DNA from: Kineococcus sp. TRM81007
GTDB lineage: Bacteria > Actinomycetota > Actinomycetes > Actinomycetales > Kineococcaceae
DNA: 33,891 nucleotides
Direction of reading: 5' to 3'
NCBI RefSeq assembly: GCF_022669155.1
Contig: NZ_JALBVB010000033.1
Span: 28,266 to 62,156, forward strand
The notes beneath the pieces were generated by a model that worked only from the letters and a program-made list of their open reading frames with translations, had not been told where the DNA came from and did not search any database. Each line of letters starts with the position of its first letter. Within the stretch, counting starts at the first letter, position 1. The position numbers and the translations under genes were made by a program. Positions 9,832 to 17,433 of this stretch are shown one piece after another.

Positions 9832-11529
9832 TCAGCCGCCGTTGACGGTGAGGTTCTTGAGGATCTCCGCGGCGTCCGTCGCGGACCACACGGCCGGGAA
9901 CGCGTACTGGTCGTCGTCCTCGGGCCACCCGGAGAACTTCTCCACGTTCCAGACGCTGGTGGTGCCGCCGGTGAGGATCGGGATGTACGGCATCTGGTCC
10001 ACGATCGTGGTCTGGATGACGTCGAACTGCGCCTGCCGGCCCGCCTCGTCCTCCGGGGACAGGCCGCGCAGCGTCTGCAGCGCGGCGTCGACGGCCGGGT
10101 CGGAGAACCGGGAGTAGTTGTTGCCGGGGGACTTCTCACCCACGGGGGCGGTCATCTCGCCGGCGTAGAAGTAGTTGTAGAGGTAGTACGGGTCGGGGGA
10201 CGGGCCCTGCCACAGCGAGTCGATGGCGAGCTGGAAGTTCCCCTTCATGCGCTTGTCGGTCCACTCGTTCCAGGACGACTGCGCGGCCTGCAGCTCGATG
10301 CCGGCGGCCTTCGCCTGCTGGGAGATCGTCTGGATGGCGGTGATGTAGTCGGTCCAGCCGGTGACGACCTCGATGGTCATGGCGACCCGCTGGCCGTCCT
10401 TGGCGTAGATGCCGTCGGCGCCCTTGACGTAGCCGGCCTCCTCGAGGATCCGCGACGCCTCGGCGAGGTCGGGGCCGTCGGGGGCGACCTTCGGCTCGAC
10501 CGCGTCGGAGATGGTGGACTCCTGCGTGGCGGTCAGCGCGAACGTCGGCGAGATCTCGGCGGCGGTGTCCTGGAACGCCAGCTTGTTCAGCTGCGTGCGG
10601 TCCATCGCGTAGAACAGCGCCCGGCGCACCGCGGGGTCGGTCTGCGGGCCGGTGCAGCCGAGCGCGACGTTCGCGCAGGTGCCCAGCACCATCTGGTTCT
10701 GCGCCGCGGTGCCCGTGTCGTACGACGGGAAGTTCTCGTTGACGTTCTGCATGTCCGGCACCGGGCCGGTCTGCCAGTCGACGGTCCCGCCGGCGATGGC
10801 GTCCGCGCCGGCCTGGTTGCCGGACAGGGCGACGTACCGGACCGTCTTCACCTCCGGCGCACCGCCCCAGTGGTCCTCGTTGGCGACGAAGGTGAACGCC
10901 TGAGGCTTGAAGTCGCCCAGCTCGAACGCCCCCGTGCCGACGGGCGCTTCCATGATGTCCGTGGTGGGGTCGATGTCCTTCCACAGGTGCTCGGGCACGA
11001 TGTAGATCTGGCTGAGGACGTCCGGGCCGGACGTGTACGCCGGCGCGTCCCAGGTGAAGGTGACGTGGGTGTCGTCGACGACGGCGACGGTCCCGTCGTA
11101 GCCGGTGCCGTTGATGCCCGGCGTGTTCTTGAGCATGTCGAACGTGAACGCGACGTCCTCCGCGCTGAACGGCTCCCCGTCGGACCAGGTCACGCCCTCG
11201 CGCAGGGTCACGCTGAGCTGGGTGCCGTCCTCGTTCCAGGAGTAGTCGGTGCCCAGCAGGGGCACCGGGTCGCTCTCCTGCGCCTTGTTGATGAAGAACA
11301 GCGGCTCGAAGATCGTCCCCTGCCCGCCGATCGAGGAGGGGGCGTAGGGGTTGAAGTTCTGCTGGTAGTCGCCGGCCTGGCCGGTGTACGCGACGAGGGT
11401 GCTGGAGCGGTCCGCGGCGGCTTCCTCCGAACCGGAGCAGCCGGTGGCGAGCAGGGCGAACGCGGCGGATCCCGCGGCGAGAGCGGTCGTCGTCCGGCGC
11501 GGGCCACGGCGGGGGGAGAAGAGGGGCAT
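9832..11529 (-). CDS. Extracellular solute-binding lipoprotein, family 5
   Basis: This 565-residue lipoprotein captures the substrate outside the membrane. The signal peptide has an arginine-rich start (MPLFSPRRGPRRTTT) and lipobox LLATGC, placing the lipidated cysteine near residue 31. The family 5 pattern follows, including LREGVTWSDGEPFSAEDVAFTFDML-type sequence at about residues 105-130 and a long two-lobed periplasmic-binding fold. ATG 11529 is chosen because a GAGGA ribosome site lies 7 bases upstream and it begins the signal peptide; the frame's longer extension has no signal character. Family 5 binds peptides, nickel or oligosaccharides. The downstream mannosidase favours beta-mannosides here (inference). 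Confidence 0.92.
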   Translation of the reverse strand: MPLFSPRRGPRRTTTALAAGSAAFALLATGCSGSEEAAADRSSTLVAYTGQAGDYQQNFNPYAPSSIGGQGTIFEPLFFINKAQESDPVPLLGTDYSWNEDGTQLSVTLREGVTWSDGEPFSAEDVAFTFDMLKNTPGINGTGYDGTVAVVDDTHVTFTWDAPAYTSGPDVLSQIYIVPEHLWKDIDPTTDIMEAPVGTGAFELGDFKPQAFTFVANEDHWGGAPEVKTVRYVALSGNQAGADAIAGGTVDWQTGPVPDMQNVNENFPSYDTGTAAQNQMVLGTCANVALGCTGPQTDPAVRRALFYAMDRTQLNKLAFQDTAAEISPTFALTATQESTISDAVEPKVAPDGPDLAEASRILEEAGYVKGADGIYAKDGQRVAMTIEVVTGWTDYITAIQTISQQAKAAGIELQAAQSSWNEWTDKRMKGNFQLAIDSLWQGPSPDPYYLYNYFYAGEMTAPVGEKSPGNNYSRFSDPAVDAALQTLRGLSPEDEAGRQAQFDVIQTTIVDQMPYIPILTGGTTSVWNVEKFSGWPEDDDQYAFPAVWSATDAAEILKNLTVNGG

Positions 11530-11636
11530 GAGCGTTCCTCGTTCCGTCGCCGCGTCGTCGCGGCGGTGCGAGCGCCAGGCCGCTCCACGGGCGCCCCCAT
11601 CGGCGTCGGTGGACGGGCACGGCCTGCCAGGCCGCA

Positions 11637-11666
11637 ATTCTTAACCTGCTTGAGTTAGCGTGTCAA
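11637..11666 (-). promoter_or_regulatory. Promoter of the ABC/mannosidase operon
   Basis: On the minus strand a perfect -35 box TTGACA (11666-11661) is followed after 18 bases by AAGAAT (11642-11637), a 4/6 match to the -10 consensus. A start near 11630 would leave a leader of about 100 bases before the ATG at 11529. TAAC and GTTA in inverted orientation, 8 bases apart, lie in the spacer and could be a repressor site. A perfect TTGACA is uncommon in such GC-rich intergenic DNA. Confidence 0.6.
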
Positions 11667-11734
11667 CGATCCGCCACGGCTCGCTGCGCACAGCGACCGC
11701 ACCGCCGGACGGCCGCCGCGGCGGGCCCCGCGAG

Positions 11735-11998
11735 TCAGCGCAGGTGGCCCTTCGAGACGCTGCGGAGGTGGCCCTCGGACACGCTCCGCAGGTGCCCCTT
11801 CGACACGTCGCGCAGGTGCCCCTTCGACACGCTGCGGAGGTGGCCGGTCTCGACCGGCGCCTTCGAGGTCGCCTTCGCCGTGGAGGTGATCTTCACGGGC
11901 GCCTTCGGCGCGGCGGAGGCGGCGGGGGCCAGGGCCGCCGACCCGGCGAGCACGGAACCGGCGAGCGCGAGGGCGGCGAGGGCGCGGGCAGCGGACAC
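11735..11998 (-). CDS. Small secreted protein with GHLR octapeptide repeats
   Basis: This 87-residue protein starts with GTG at 11998 behind a strong GGAGGAG ribosome site 7 bases upstream. Residues 1-29 form a classical signal peptide ending in AASA, predicted to be cut before APKAP. The mature part is about 58 residues, strongly basic, and has no cysteine. From residue 52 to the end it is built of an 8-residue repeat: GHLRSVSK, GHLRDVSK, GHLRSVSE, GHLRSVSK, then a final GHLR. The repeats are encoded by diverged 24-base units, so protein-level selection is likely. I do not recognise a family. The histidines and arginines could serve nucleic acid, polyanion or metal binding, but that is speculation. 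It is divergent from the gene at 12204. Confidence 0.7.
   Translation of the reverse strand: MSAARALAALALAGSVLAGSAALAPAASAAPKAPVKITSTAKATSKAPVETGHLRSVSKGHLRDVSKGHLRSVSEGHLRSVSKGHLR
11738..11845 (-). repeat. 24-base coding tandem repeats, 4.5 copies
   Basis: Four full 24-base units and a half unit encode the GHLR octapeptides. Copies differ at several third-codon positions (for example CTG or CTC for Leu, GGC or GGG for Gly) and at a few residues (S/D and K/E). The array is therefore old rather than a recent slippage product. Confidence 0.85.
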
Positions 11999-12099
11999 GG
12001 TGATTCTCCTCCAGTCGTGATCGGGACGGAGCGTCACCGACACCTGAGCCATCGGTCCTGCTCGCCGCACGCTTGAGGGTCGGATCGCGCCCACCTTCC

Positions 12100-12112
12100 T
12101 CACTCTCAGTGA
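12100..12112. promoter_or_regulatory. Short palindrome between divergent genes
   Basis: TCACTCTCAGTGA is a perfect 5-bp inverted repeat around CTC. It sits about midway in the gap between the GHLR-repeat gene (start 11998, minus) and the DhaL-like gene (start 12204, plus). It could be an operator shared by both; no regulator is known. Confidence 0.25.
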
Positions 12113-12203
12113 CGACGCAAGGGGCGCGGTCGAACCCTCCCGCGCCGAGTGGCGACCGGCCCCCGCCGGTGCCACGCTCGAAACCCTCGAGGAGGAGGTC
12201 GAC

Positions 12204-12815
12204 GTGGACGCTCGGGCGAGGACGGCGGAGGACCTGCTGCAGGTCCTCCACGACGGCAGGCCGGTGCGGCCGGTGCGCGGCACGCGCGCGGCCGACCTGG
12301 ACGCGCGGCGGGTGCTGGCGTGGTGGGGCGGCTTCCGCGACCAGGTCGTGGCGCGGCGCGGCGAGCTGGACGGCGTGGCAGCCACGCTGGTCGAGACCGT
12401 GCTGGCGGCCGACGAGGAGGTGGAGGCGCTCCCGCCCGGATCGGCCCCCGCGGAGGTGTTCGGCGCCGTGGCCCGCGGGGCGGGGCGGGTCCAGGGGCCG
12501 CTGCAGCCGCTGGCGAGGTGGTTCGGGGAGCTGGCGCAGGCGTGCTCCGGCGACGTCGGCACCCGCGAGCTCGCGCTGGCGGCCGAGCACGTCGGCACGG
12601 CCGGGGCCGGAGGCGGTACCCCGGTGCTGCGGGCGATGGAGCCGGCGGCGCGGGCACTGGCAGGCGCCGACGCGGCCGGGGTGCCGGTGGTCACAGCTCT
12701 GAACGCGGCGTACCGGGCGGCCGCCGACGGTGCGCGCGGCACGGTGCACGAGGGCTCGGTGGACCCGGTGGCGCTGACGGTCGCCTGGTTCTTCGAGCGC
12801 GGCACCGTCGTCTGA
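12204..12815 (+). CDS. Hypothetical protein, degenerate DhaL/DAK2-like
   Basis: A 203-residue soluble protein starts with GTG at 12204 behind GAGGAGG, an excellent ribosome site. It is alanine-rich and mostly helical. Its C-terminal half resembles the helical barrel of DhaL/DAK2 domains: GGGTPVLRAMEPAARAL lines up by eye with the usual GDKTMLDAL-x-PA-x-x-AL, and GSVDPVALTVAWFF with the usual GHxDPGA-x-S. The N-terminal GD-x-D-x-G metal/nucleotide motif of active DhaL is not present. If the similarity is real, this is a non-catalytic relative. The similarity is weak and rests on pattern only, so an unrelated helical protein remains possible. No dhaK or dhaM homologue is nearby. Confidence 0.6.
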   Translation: MDARARTAEDLLQVLHDGRPVRPVRGTRAADLDARRVLAWWGGFRDQVVARRGELDGVAATLVETVLAADEEVEALPPGSAPAEVFGAVARGAGRVQGPLQPLARWFGELAQACSGDVGTRELALAAEHVGTAGAGGGTPVLRAMEPAARALAGADAAGVPVVTALNAAYRAAADGARGTVHEGSVDPVALTVAWFFERGTVV

Positions 12816-12913
12816 CCCTCACCCTCCCCGCCCCCCCCGCGGTGGTCCTGCGCGGTTGAGCCTTCGACCCCGCGAGATCACCGTGGGTGGGGAGGGGGCG
12901 GACGGGTGAAGGT

Positions 12914-12968
12914 AGTTGCACTTTCAAGGGAAGAGGGGGTACTTTCGGCTCAGAAGTTGAATGCTCAA
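12914..12968 (+). promoter_or_regulatory. yceI promoter with two matching operators
   Basis: The motif AGTTG-N6-CAA appears at 12914-12927 and again at 12955-12968, with centres 41 bases apart (about four helical turns). The second copy is a good palindrome, GTTGAATGCTCAAC. Between them lies a plausible promoter: TTGCAC (12916-12921), 18 bases, then TACTTT (12940-12945). The first operator would overlap the -35 box and the second the early transcribed region. TTG-N6-CAA palindromes are typical of MarR-family repressors; the regulator itself is not in the window. Confidence 0.6.
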
Positions 12969-12986
12969 CGATCTGGGGAGACCACC

Positions 12987-13616
12987 ATGGGCTGGTTCGG
13001 CCGCAAGAACGACGACACGACGAGCACCGCGAACGGGACGGCGACCGCCACCCTGCCCGCACCCGCCGGGCTGCCCGCGGTGCCCGGCTACCTCGCCGGC
13101 ACCTGGACCATCGACGCCTCCCACTCCGAGGTGTCCTTCACCGTGCGGCACATGGCCGTCAGCAAGGTCCGCGGCCGGCTCGGTGCCGTGTCCGGCGAAC
13201 TCGTCACCGCCGAGGACCCCACCCGCTCCACGGTCACCGCCACCGTCGACGTCACCTCGCTCACCACGTTCAACGAGCAGCGCGACGCGCACGTCCACGG
13301 CGCCGACTTCTTCGACGTCGCCACCCACCCCTCGGCCACGTTCGTCTCCACCGCCCTCACCCACGACGGCGAGGAGTTCCGGCTCACCGGCGACCTCACC
13401 CTCAAGGGCGTCACCCGTCCCGTGACGCTCACGCTGGAGGTGTCCGGCTTCGGCCCCGACGCCTACGGCGGCACCCGTGCCGGGTTCTCCGCCAAGGGCC
13501 GCATCGACCGCCGCGACTTCGGCATCTCCTTCGACGCCAAGCTCGACAACGGTGGCCTCGTCGTCGCCGACAAGGTCGACCTCGAGCTCGACGTCGAGGC
13601 CGTCCTCAACGCCTGA
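12987..13616 (+). CDS. YceI-family protein
   Basis: This 209-residue protein has a short disordered N-terminus (to about residue 30), then a lipocalin-like YceI barrel. That part runs from GTWTIDASHSEVSFTVRHM through VHGADFFDVATHPSATFVS and GDLTLKGVTRPVTL to the C-terminal strand. The barrel family binds long isoprenoid or amphipathic lipids. There is no signal peptide, so it is probably cytoplasmic, as in many actinobacterial members. The ATG at 12987 is preferred over upstream in-frame GTGs because GGGGAG lies 6 bases before it and the promoter and operators lie in the upstream extension. Its 3' end overlaps that of the convergent lycopene cyclase by 11 bases. Confidence 0.9.
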   Translation: MGWFGRKNDDTTSTANGTATATLPAPAGLPAVPGYLAGTWTIDASHSEVSFTVRHMAVSKVRGRLGAVSGELVTAEDPTRSTVTATVDVTSLTTFNEQRDAHVHGADFFDVATHPSATFVSTALTHDGEEFRLTGDLTLKGVTRPVTLTLEVSGFGPDAYGGTRAGFSAKGRIDRRDFGISFDAKLDNGGLVVADKVDLELDVEAVLNA

Positions 13617-14739
13617 CCGGCAGGGCCCTCCCCAGGACCGTGCGCAGCATCGGTCCCCGCGGCGACGACGCCATCAGTCGCAGGTCGTCCGCGGGGCCGG
13701 TGCCGCCGTCCAGGAAACCCAGCACCCGGTGCACCGGGTTCCGCGCGAACAGCCCCGTGAAGAAACCCGGGCCGTCCAGCCGGCCGCGTGCCAGCGCCTC
13801 CAGCACCAGCGAGTCCATCAGCAGGTGCCGGCGCCGGTGAGCCGGCGGCAGCACCAGCGGCTCACCCGCACGAGCCCGCTCGGCCAGGACGTCCGCCTGG
13901 CGCTGCAGGGCGCTGAACGCGTACCCCGTCGACGGGCGCACCGAACCCGACGCCGCCCCCCAGCGCAGCACCCCGGGGACGGGCGACGGCGGGAACCCGG
14001 CGTCCGTCATCGGGATGACCCCCTGCTCCTCCCCCAGCACCTCCACCTCACCGATCCCGCTGCGCCGCAGGTAATCGCGCAGCCCCTGTTCGTACTGCCC
14101 CCGCGTCAGCACCGACGCCGAGAACAGCGTGTACTCCACCAGCGCATCGTGCGCCGAGGTGGGCAGGACGTACCCGAACGCCACCCCGCCCGCAGGCTGC
14201 GGAACCCGGAAGTCCATCAGCGTCGCCGTCGACGCGTCGAACACCGGCCGCTCGCTGCGCACCCGCCGGCCCAGGAAGTGCTGGAGCAGCAGCGTGCGGC
14301 CCGTCCGCGGAACCGGGACCGGCCGGGTGTCCACGACCGTCCAGCCGGGTTCGCGCAGTTCCGCGGGATCGTCCACGACGGACTCCTCCACCACGGAACC
14401 CACCGCCCGCAGGCGATCGCGCACCGCAGCGTCCAGGTCCTCGGAACTCAGCATCCGGTACCGCCAGCCACCCAGGTGGGCGGCGACACCGTCACCTCCC
14501 TCGGAGACCAGGCGGACCCTCGGCCACTCCGCCGACACCAGGTGCCCGAACGGCCCGGGCCCGGCCGCACCCCACGTGCACCAGGTGCGCGGCTGCGTGC
14601 GCCGGCCCGACCCCGCCGGGGCCTCCACCACCCGCAGCGGCACGCCGGAACCCGCGAGCCGCCACGCCAGGCTCGCGCCCGCCGCGCCCAGGCCGACCAC
14701 GACCACGCCACGACCACCGCTCGCTCCCGAACCCGCCAC
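13606..14739 (-). CDS. crtY: Lycopene cyclase (FAD/NAD-binding, CrtY type)
   Basis: The product, 377 residues from this start, cyclises the ends of lycopene to make beta-ionone rings. The N-terminal dinucleotide motif is VVVVGLGAAGASLAWRL. Family motifs follow in order: RTWCTWG, MLSSEDLDAAV, VVDTRP, LLLQHFLGRRV, MDFRVPQ, FGYVLP, EYTLFS, GVIPMTD and GSVRPSTGYAF. The C-terminal segment GFFTGLFARNPVHRVLGFL is also typical. The start is uncertain. GTG 14739 sits just before the nucleotide-binding strand; the in-frame GTG at 14784 would add 15 residues but run into the mscL ribosome site. No other carotenoid gene is visible, so it is separated from the rest of its pathway, unless that lies outside the window. 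Confidence 0.85.
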   Translation of the reverse strand: MAGSGASGGRGVVVVGLGAAGASLAWRLAGSGVPLRVVEAPAGSGRRTQPRTWCTWGAAGPGPFGHLVSAEWPRVRLVSEGGDGVAAHLGGWRYRMLSSEDLDAAVRDRLRAVGSVVEESVVDDPAELREPGWTVVDTRPVPVPRTGRTLLLQHFLGRRVRSERPVFDASTATLMDFRVPQPAGGVAFGYVLPTSAHDALVEYTLFSASVLTRGQYEQGLRDYLRRSGIGEVEVLGEEQGVIPMTDAGFPPSPVPGVLRWGAASGSVRPSTGYAFSALQRQADVLAERARAGEPLVLPPAHRRRHLLMDSLVLEALARGRLDGPGFFTGLFARNPVHRVLGFLDGGTGPADDLRLMASSPRGPMLRTVLGRALPVRR

Positions 14740-14786
14740 GGCCCTAGGGTCCCAGTGCCCGAACACCGCCGCCCCAGGAGGCACCC

Positions 14787-15248
14787 GTGAAGCTCGTCAC
14801 CGGTTTCCGCGACTTCGTCCTGCGCGGGAACGTCATCGACCTGGCGGTGGCCGTGGTCATCGGCACCGCGTTCACGGCCGTGGTGACGTCCGTCGTCCAG
14901 GGGCTCATCAACCCGCTCATCGCCGCGATCGGCGGCGGCCCGAACCTCGCTGGGACGTGGGTGGTGCCCCTGCGCACGATCACCGTCGACGGGCAGGCGC
15001 AGGAGGTGGGGCTGCAGTTCGGCACGGTCGTCGGCGCGGTGCTGAACTTCCTCATCGTCGCGGCCGTCGTGTACTTCCTCGTCGTGACGCCGCTGAACCG
15101 CCTGCTGGCCCTGCGCAAGGAGAACCAGGCGCCCGAGCCGGCGGCCCCCAGCGAGGACGTCCGGCTGCTCACGGAGATCCGCGACCTCCTCGCGCAGCAG
15201 CGGGGCGGTTCCCCCGCCGGGGACCGCGGCCCCCGGACCGGTGCCTAG
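14787..15248 (+). CDS. mscL: Large-conductance mechanosensitive channel MscL
   Basis: This 153-residue membrane protein acts as a tension-gated emergency valve during osmotic downshock. The amphipathic N-terminus MKLVTGFRDFVLRGNVIDLA and the first pore helix (LAVAVVIGTAFTAVVTSVV) match the family closely. The periplasmic loop runs to about residue 80, the second helix is FLIVAAVVYFLVV, and the cytoplasmic bundle LLTEIRDLLAQQ closes the pattern. The GTG start follows AGGAGG by 6 bases. It is divergent from crtY. The stop overlaps the end of the convergent small gene by 2 bases. Confidence 0.95.
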   Translation: MKLVTGFRDFVLRGNVIDLAVAVVIGTAFTAVVTSVVQGLINPLIAAIGGGPNLAGTWVVPLRTITVDGQAQEVGLQFGTVVGAVLNFLIVAAVVYFLVVTPLNRLLALRKENQAPEPAAPSEDVRLLTEIRDLLAQQRGGSPAGDRGPRTGA

Positions 15249-15544
15249 CGCCCGGAGGAGCTCTCCGGGCCGGTGTCCCCGGAGACCGCTTGCTCGGCGT
15301 CGCGCTCGTCGATGAGGACGCCGGCCAGCGGGTCGCCCGCACCGGTGCCGGCCGGGATCTCCTCCTCGGTGCCGAGCGGGTCCTCGGGGCTGCGCGCGGG
15401 CGAGGGCTGGATGCCGCCGTCCGACCCGCGGGCCACCTGACGGCTGCCACCCTCCTCCACGGCGCGCACCTCGGCGTTGTCCGTGGGGTCGACCCGGTCG
15501 GTCGGCCGGGTGCTCTTGCCGGTCTCGTCGCTGGGAGTGCTCAC
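15245..15544 (-). CDS. Small acidic, disordered hypothetical protein
   Basis: This 99-residue protein is rich in Asp, Glu, Ser, Thr, Pro and Gly, with almost no hydrophobic core, no membrane segment and no cysteine. It opens MSTPSDETGKSTRPTDRVDP and has an acidic middle (PLGTEEEIPAGTGAGDPL). The GTG start at 15544 has only a weak GGTGAG upstream. Composition and third-codon GC are like those of genuine genes, and its stop abuts mscL tail to tail. Proteins of this kind are common and uncharacterised in actinobacteria. The name and function are unknown. Confidence 0.6.
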   Translation of the reverse strand: MSTPSDETGKSTRPTDRVDPTDNAEVRAVEEGGSRQVARGSDGGIQPSPARSPEDPLGTEEEIPAGTGAGDPLAGVLIDERDAEQAVSGDTGPESSSGR

Positions 15545-15624
15545 GGCTCACCACCCTGACTGCGACCACGCCCCCTCGCCACCGGAACCCCCTCGCCACC
15601 GCCCCGCGGTGATCGAGGGAGGGG

Positions 15625-17358
15625 TCAGTCGCCGGGGGTGTCGCGCAAGCCGAGGACGCGCAGACCGCGCAGGCGGTTCAGGGCCGCCGCCACCTCGTGC
15701 GGGCGCGGCACCGCCACGTCGGCGCTCGCCCCGCCCGTCCACCCCTCCACCGGACCGGCCAGGTCCGCCGCCAGCAGCTCCAGCGCCGCCGCCAGCGTGC
15801 GCCGGCCGTCCAGGTGACCGGCCGCGACGAGGTGGTCCACCGCGTACCCCGCACCGGCGACCTGCGAGGGGTCGGTGAACTGCCGCACCGCCCGCACGTC
15901 CACGTCGTGCTCACCGAACAGCAGCGCGTCGGTGCCGCGCGCGGACACCTTGCGGCGATCGCGCACCCGCGGGTCCAGGGAGCGCGGGTCCACCACCCGG
16001 TGCCGCACCGGCGGGAAACCGCCCGCCTCCACCGCCCGGCCCGTCGGGGTCGCCGCCACCTCGCGGGCGCGCTCGGTGACGTCCTCGCAGCGGAACCCCC
16101 GCATCAGCAGCACCCGGTCGGCCACGTCGAGGAAGTCGCCGGAGGCGCCCACCACCAGAACCGTCGAGACGCCGTGGTCGGCGTGCAGGGAGCGCACCAG
16201 GTCCACGAACGGGTTCAACGGCTCGGCGCCCTTCGCCACCAGCGCCTGCATGCGCGCGTCGCGCACCATGAGGTTCGTCGCCGCCGTGTCCTCGTCCACC
16301 AGCAGCAGGCCGCTGCCCGCCTCCAGCGCCTCCACGACCGCGGCGGCCTGCGACGTGGAGCCGGAGGCGTCGGCGGTGGTGAAGTCGCGCGGGTCCAGCC
16401 CGCCGGGGAGGCCGGAGACGAACGCGCCGACGTCCACCCGCGTCACCGCCCGCCCGTCCTCGGCGCGGATCGCCGCCGCGTCCGCGACCGCGACGACCAG
16501 CTCGCGCCCGTCACCGGGCACGTGGTCGTGCACGCCCGCCCGCAGCGCAGCCAGCAGCGTCGACTTGCCGTGGAAACCGCCGCCCACGACGACCGTGACG
16601 CCCTCGCGCACCCCCATCCCGCTCACCCGGCCGCGGTGCGGCAGGTCCACCTCCACGCGCAGCGACGGCGGGCTCGTGAACGGCACCGCGTCCAGCGCCG
16701 GGCGCGGGTCCACGCCGCTGCGCCGCGGCAGCAGCGCCCCGTCGGCGACGAACGCCACCAGCCCCAGCTCCGGCAGCCGCGCGCGCAGCACCGAGGCGTC
16801 CTCCACCGCGTCGGCGAAGGCGCGCACCTCGTCCGCGTCCAGCGCGGCGGACAGCAGCGCCGAGCGCACCAGCTCCGGCAGCGCCCCCGTCAGCTCCCGC
16901 GCCGCGGTGCGCCCGTCGACGCGCCGGCGCGGGCCGGGCAGGTGGTAGCCGAAGCGCAGCACCACCGAGCCGTCCGCGGCGACCTCGCAGGAGCTGCGCT
17001 GCAGCACCTCCTGCCCACCGGCGTCCACGCGGAAGGTGCGGCCGGCCGCCTCGCGCGCAGCCCGCGCCAGGTACCCGGCCAGGGCGCGCCGGCGGGCGGG
17101 CACGTCCAGGCCCAGGGGCGCGAACCCCGCGGTCGCCGCGTCCACCCGCACCTCGCAGCGGCTCGGCGGCGCGAACGGGTCCGCCTGCCCGCGCACCAGG
17201 GAGAACGTCACCCCCGGCAGCAGCGGCCAGCGCCGGCCCGTCAGGGAGCGGTAGCGCGCGTAGGGGCCGTCGTGCAGGCGGTGCAGGGCGGCGGCGAGGT
17301 CACCGCCGGGGTCGTCGCGGTCGTCGCGGTCGTGGTCGGCGGGGCGGGGTCGGGGCAC
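15625..17358 (-). CDS. ABC-class P-loop ATPase, COG3044 family
   Basis: This 577-residue soluble protein belongs to the poorly understood family of predicted ABC-class ATPases. The N-terminal region (about 20-230) includes RYRSLTGRRWPL and the paired FAPPSRCEVRVDA and FRVDAGGQEVLQRSSCEV stretches. The nucleotide domain follows, with Walker A GGGFHGKSTLL at about 258-268, SGSTSQAAAVVEALEAGS in the signature position, and Walker B LLLVDEDTAATNLM. The VLVVGASGDFLDVADRVLLM strand-helix and a C-terminal domain complete it. There is no membrane partner nearby, so it is not a transporter component. RNA binding has been reported for a trypanosome relative (MRB1590); whether that extends to bacteria is unknown. 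The GTG start at 17358 lies downstream of the candidate structured RNA. Confidence 0.85.
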   Translation of the reverse strand: MPRPRPADHDRDDRDDPGGDLAAALHRLHDGPYARYRSLTGRRWPLLPGVTFSLVRGQADPFAPPSRCEVRVDAATAGFAPLGLDVPARRRALAGYLARAAREAAGRTFRVDAGGQEVLQRSSCEVAADGSVVLRFGYHLPGPRRRVDGRTAARELTGALPELVRSALLSAALDADEVRAFADAVEDASVLRARLPELGLVAFVADGALLPRRSGVDPRPALDAVPFTSPPSLRVEVDLPHRGRVSGMGVREGVTVVVGGGFHGKSTLLAALRAGVHDHVPGDGRELVVAVADAAAIRAEDGRAVTRVDVGAFVSGLPGGLDPRDFTTADASGSTSQAAAVVEALEAGSGLLLVDEDTAATNLMVRDARMQALVAKGAEPLNPFVDLVRSLHADHGVSTVLVVGASGDFLDVADRVLLMRGFRCEDVTERAREVAATPTGRAVEAGGFPPVRHRVVDPRSLDPRVRDRRKVSARGTDALLFGEHDVDVRAVRQFTDPSQVAGAGYAVDHLVAAGHLDGRRTLAAALELLAADLAGPVEGWTGGASADVAVPRPHEVAAALNRLRGLRVLGLRDTPGD

Positions 17359-17433
17359 CCGCCGACCCTACGAGCGCGCTCCGTCACCGGGCCCCGCGAG
17401 GACTGCTCCGAGGAGGTGACGCGAGACGTGTAA

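Noticed and set aside
12149-12859. Alternative plus-strand frame over the DhaL-like gene
   Set aside because: It lacks the strong ribosome site at 12204 and is dominated by Gly/Arg; the 12204 frame has balanced composition.
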